DNA of 6,759 bases from Tannerellaceae bacterium (GTDB lineage Bacteria > Bacteroidota > Bacteroidia > Bacteroidales > Tannerellaceae), in assembly GCA_031279915.1 (NCBI GenBank), contig JAITHO010000148.1, positions 1 to 6,759 of the forward strand, read 5' to 3'. The position numbers and the translations under genes were made by a program. Under the pieces are notes generated by a model. That model was given only the letters and a program-made list of their open reading frames with translations, did no database searches and was not told where the DNA came from. Positions 3,966 to 6,759 of this stretch are shown here, in pieces (the stretch's first letter is position 1; each line of letters begins with the position of its first letter).

Positions 3966-6759
3966 TCACTTGGAAAAAACTTTCATCAGATAATCTATGC
4001 CTGTACGGGCAATAAACTCCGGCGCATACAGGCATTGGATCGTTGCGATTCCGCCACTGTAAACTCCGCTGCGAACCACATTGCAGCCATATTCCATTAC
4101 ATGAGTTCCAGTCGAGAGATGATCGAAGTAGAATCGCTCTGCATCATCGCCCGTCGAGCGATAGTAGATCATACCGTCGGCCCTGCCTACGCCCGACAAC
4201 TGCGAGGTGGGCTCCATGCATCCCGAACGCATGTCGGTGAGGCAAACGTAATCCATATCGCGGTCGACCCTGATCACAAGCCTGACGATCACCTTCTCGC
4301 CTACCTTCAATCGTCCGTCGGATTCCACAGCCCGTAAGCTGCGCTCATTGCCCGACATCGTTTCAACGAAAAGCTTCTTCTCAAGATGCAGAGCGCCCTT
4401 CGATTGAGCGATAGCCGCAACTGGGGCATGATACTTGCGATATACGGCTCCCCAGGCAGGAGCGGGGCCGCTTTTCTCTATCTCCAGCGAGGAGGGCAGA
4501 GCCTCGACAACCGTTAGCCGAGCATAGCCCGTACCGGGATCGCCTTCAACCGGATCCCACTTGCGATTGCCCCAGCGGACTGCGATGCGGTTTTCGGTTG
4601 CCGTCCACTTATTTCCGGCAAGGAGGTTAAGGATCAGATTCGCCGTCGACGGATTAGGCTCCCAGCTCTGCGTTTGCTTCTGACTTAGCAGCCATTGACG
4701 CAGGCGATCGACCTCTGCGGCATCTGCTCCTGCGATTCGGAAGGCAGTCAGGGCGAGGCAATGCACATCAACCGCCGAATGGAAATAACCTCCCCTGTTG
4801 TTGGGCCAATACATCCCGCGCTCGGGCGAAGTCACAGAGGTTTTGCGCATATCGTCGACTATCTGAAGAGCCGTCGGCCTCTTTCCGTTATTGTGCATCA
4901 GGATTGCAATGCAAGCGCGGTCGATCAAACTCGCCTTTGCCTGATGTTCTTCAGCCTTCGACGTATAGTAGCGTATAGCCGCGCGCGATTGGGACGGTTC
5001 CGGTACGTCGCGGAACCGGCTTCGGAGGCATAGATAGGAGATCTGCTCCGACCAGGGCAGGTTGTTCGGCATGGGAGCCTGCTTCCTCAGGGTTTCGTAA
5101 TCCGAAGCGATTCGCCGGTCGAGCCAGCCAAGAGCGCGGTACATCATCTCCTTCTCCAACTGATTGTACTCCACAGCGCCCATCGCCGTCAGATTAGCCA
5201 TGCCTTGCAGAATGCTAATTGTTATCGTTCTATCGCTATGCATGCCCTTGAACCATCCCCAGCCGCCCTCCGGATTCTGCTCGGAGGAAAGCGCGCGGAA
5301 GGTTTGCTCCCTCATGTATCCGCTGAGGTTGGGATCAAAGAGGCGCGCCAGACTGCGAATCTGTTCGGCCTCCCGCTGTGCAGCATTTGCCCAGGGAGTT
5401 TGGGAGAGATCAATGCCCGTTATGGATGAGCTTCGATTCAGGAGCGATGAAGCCTCCCCGCCAGGATTTCCGCTCGTCATGGCCGCAATGACCTTCCTCA
5501 GCTGCGGATTCGTTCGGGCAATATGCGATGCAAGCGTTTGCGAATAGTAGGCGGCAAAGCGCGAGATCGCATCTTCCCTGATCGGCTCTGCAAGCGCAGG
5601 AAGCGCCTGAACGGCATACCAAATCGGATTAGCGCTGACCTCAATCGCCGAACTCTCAACCGCCACCGGCGTCGACGGCAAATCAATCGCCTTCATCTTA
5701 TCCTCATACAGATAGAAGGGAGTAGCGTCTGTCACTGCAACAAGCTCGCTCAGCAGAGGGATCACATGCTGCTCGCCGTCGCTAAAGCCGCTGCCTTCAG
5801 CAATGAATCGGATGCCGATCGATCCGGGACGCTCCCGTACATCAAGGCTCCAGTCTACCGTTTGAGATTCTCCGGGCTGAAGCGCAAAGGCCTTACTGCC
5901 GCCGGCGACAGCTATCGCCCGTCCGTTCTCCGGATCAAACAAGCTCAAGCTAGCCGCGCCCTGCACAGCCTCCTCCGAAAGATTAACCACGCGAGCCGAG
6001 ATTCCTGTCACATCTCCCCTACGAATAAATCGCGGAACATAAGGCTGAATCATAAACTCCTTGCGGGCAATCACGGTAGCCGAATACAGTCCATAGCGCA
6101 CATCCTTGGTATGCGCCAGAGCCTGGAGCTTCCAGGTCGTATTACCGTCCGGCAGCGTGAATTGCAACTTCCATTCGCCATTCTCACCCTCCGACAGTAA
6201 TTGGGGATAGAAGAAGGCCGTCTCGGCAAAGTTCTCCCTCAACTGCACATCGCCACGGGCAGCATTAGGCTCAGGAGCGGCAGCTTCAAGAACAAACACT
6301 CCCGCATCGGATTCGGCCATCTTATTTTGATCCGCCACTGAAGAGTATTCATTCCGTGCAGACTTCATCGACATGCCGGCGGCGCGGCTTTCGAGTCGAT
6401 ATACGTGGGCGAGGGCATCCTCCCAGTCAATATTTTCCGTCTTGAAATCAGGGATCTTAAAGTCGCGCTGCGGGCCCTTCGATCGGCCGTGAGTGATGTC
6501 GCGCCAGGCCCCGGGGAGATCGCTTCTGAACCGGGCTCGCAAAGGTCGAACGGGGTCGAACTTCCAGGCAAAGGCTTGGATCTCATCCAGCGAAGCATCG
6601 TACATGCCGGCCAGGATTTCAGCCACCTGCAGTACGGAATCGGCTTCAATCCTGAAGGCCCAGCTCTCCGTCGCTCCGGGTTTGGTTCGGTCTCTGAAGC
6701 TTTGGGGGAGGATGCGGAGGGCTCGGCTCGGTTCCTTGCGGGTGATGCCGATCTGGGCG
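3966..6759 (-). CDS. Alpha-2-macroglobulin family protein, C-terminal part (5' end outside window)
   Basis: The reading frame stays open to the right edge, giving 930 visible codons; full Bacteroidetes members are around 1,800-2,000 residues, so about half is missing. The first internal GTG (6624-6626) is not the start, because family-like sequence lies upstream of it (KPGATESWAFRIEAD, then AGMYDASLDEIQAF). Visible order: end of a macroglobulin domain (1-75), linker, A2M domain with LRENFAETAFFYPQLLSEG and WKLQALAHTKD (173-220), more macroglobulin-type sequence, a helical thioester-domain-like region (about 375-745, with GGWGWFKGMHSD) and a bacterial MG10-like end (about 760-930, with DRDMDYVCLTDMRSG and GIATIQCLYAPEF). 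The thioester CxEQ is replaced by DAIS (visible residues 396-399; 5562-5573), so covalent trapping of attackers is not expected. The protein is probably periplasmic or envelope-bound, in peptidase defence or envelope maintenance. The partner pbpC often found beside such genes is not visible. The stop lies 10 bp from the priA stop, converging. Confidence 0.93.
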   Translation of the reverse strand, partial: AQIGITRKEPSRALRILPQSFRDRTKPGATESWAFRIEADSVLQVAEILAGMYDASLDEIQAFAWKFDPVRPLRARFRSDLPGAWRDITHGRSKGPQRDFKIPDFKTENIDWEDALAHVYRLESRAAGMSMKSARNEYSSVADQNKMAESDAGVFVLEAAAPEPNAARGDVQLRENFAETAFFYPQLLSEGENGEWKLQFTLPDGNTTWKLQALAHTKDVRYGLYSATVIARKEFMIQPYVPRFIRRGDVTGISARVVNLSEEAVQGAASLSLFDPENGRAIAVAGGSKAFALQPGESQTVDWSLDVRERPGSIGIRFIAEGSGFSDGEQHVIPLLSELVAVTDATPFYLYEDKMKAIDLPSTPVAVESSAIEVSANPIWYAVQALPALAEPIREDAISRFAAYYSQTLASHIARTNPQLRKVIAAMTSGNPGGEASSLLNRSSSITGIDLSQTPWANAAQREAEQIRSLARLFDPNLSGYMREQTFRALSSEQNPEGGWGWFKGMHSDRTITISILQGMANLTAMGAVEYNQLEKEMMYRALGWLDRRIASDYETLRKQAPMPNNLPWSEQISYLCLRSRFRDVPEPSQSRAAIRYYTSKAEEHQAKASLIDRACIAILMHNNGKRPTALQIVDDMRKTSVTSPERGMYWPNNRGGYFHSAVDVHCLALTAFRIAGADAAEVDRLRQWLLSQKQTQSWEPNPSTANLILNLLAGNKWTATENRIAVRWGNRKWDPVEGDPGTGYARLTVVEALPSSLEIEKSGPAPAWGAVYRKYHAPVAAIAQSKGALHLEKKLFVETMSGNERSLRAVESDGRLKVGEKVIVRLVIRVDRDMDYVCLTDMRSGCMEPTSQLSGVGRADGMIYYRSTGDDAERFYFDHLSTGTHVMEYGCNVVRSGVYSGGIATIQCLYAPEFIARTGIDYLMKVFSK

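Noticed and set aside
4035..5033. Several + strand reading frames of 65-112 codons
   Set aside because: All lie antisense to conserved macroglobulin coding sequence and have no promoter, start context or recognisable product.
5523..6200. 225-codon + strand reading frame
   Set aside because: It lies opposite the well-supported macroglobulin gene. Its arginine-rich, low-complexity translation is typical of an antisense shadow.
6365..6649. Separate short minus-strand gene near the right edge
   Set aside because: It is in another frame of the macroglobulin gene, which itself carries clear family sequence through this region and beyond.

Overview
The window looks like chromosomal DNA from a member of the Bacteroidetes, probably order Bacteroidales. 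Four signs agree: a neighbouring DUF3575/DUF3868 gene pair, a promoter matching the Bacteroidetes TTG / TAnnTTTG pattern, no purine-rich Shine-Dalgarno sequence before any visible start, and two signal peptides that both place glutamine right after the predicted cleavage site. The species cannot be fixed from the sequence alone.

Layout. Positions 1-428 carry no convincing gene. They hold three full copies and one partial copy of a 40-41 bp tandem repeat (1-141), then a compact palindrome-rich element of about 130 bp bounded by 11-bp inverted repeats (150-280), then an AT-rich stretch (281-428) with a good Bacteroidetes-type promoter at 365-396. Two short genes follow on the + strand, 6 bp apart and probably co-transcribed: a complete DUF3575 protein (429-1052) and a short DUF3868-domain protein (1059-1607) that lacks the C-terminal OmpA-like part usual in larger members. 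After 68 bp comes a complete priA (1676-3955, +), the replication-restart helicase, whose start is forced to be TTG or GTG. Converging on it, with 10 bp between stop codons, is the C-terminal part of a large alpha-2-macroglobulin-like protein (3966-6759, -), whose N-terminus lies beyond the right edge.

How the parts relate. The DUF3575/DUF3868 pair is predicted to be exported. Relatives often sit in or near fimbrial gene clusters, but no fimbrillin gene is visible here. priA is housekeeping and may share transcription with the pair, since no terminator or promoter is evident in the gap. The macroglobulin gene is an independent envelope gene on the opposite strand.

I see no clear new multi-gene system. 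The parts that ordinary annotation explains least are the repeat-rich leader at 1-280, the stand-alone DUF3868 domain, and the loss of the thioester residues in the macroglobulin-like protein.
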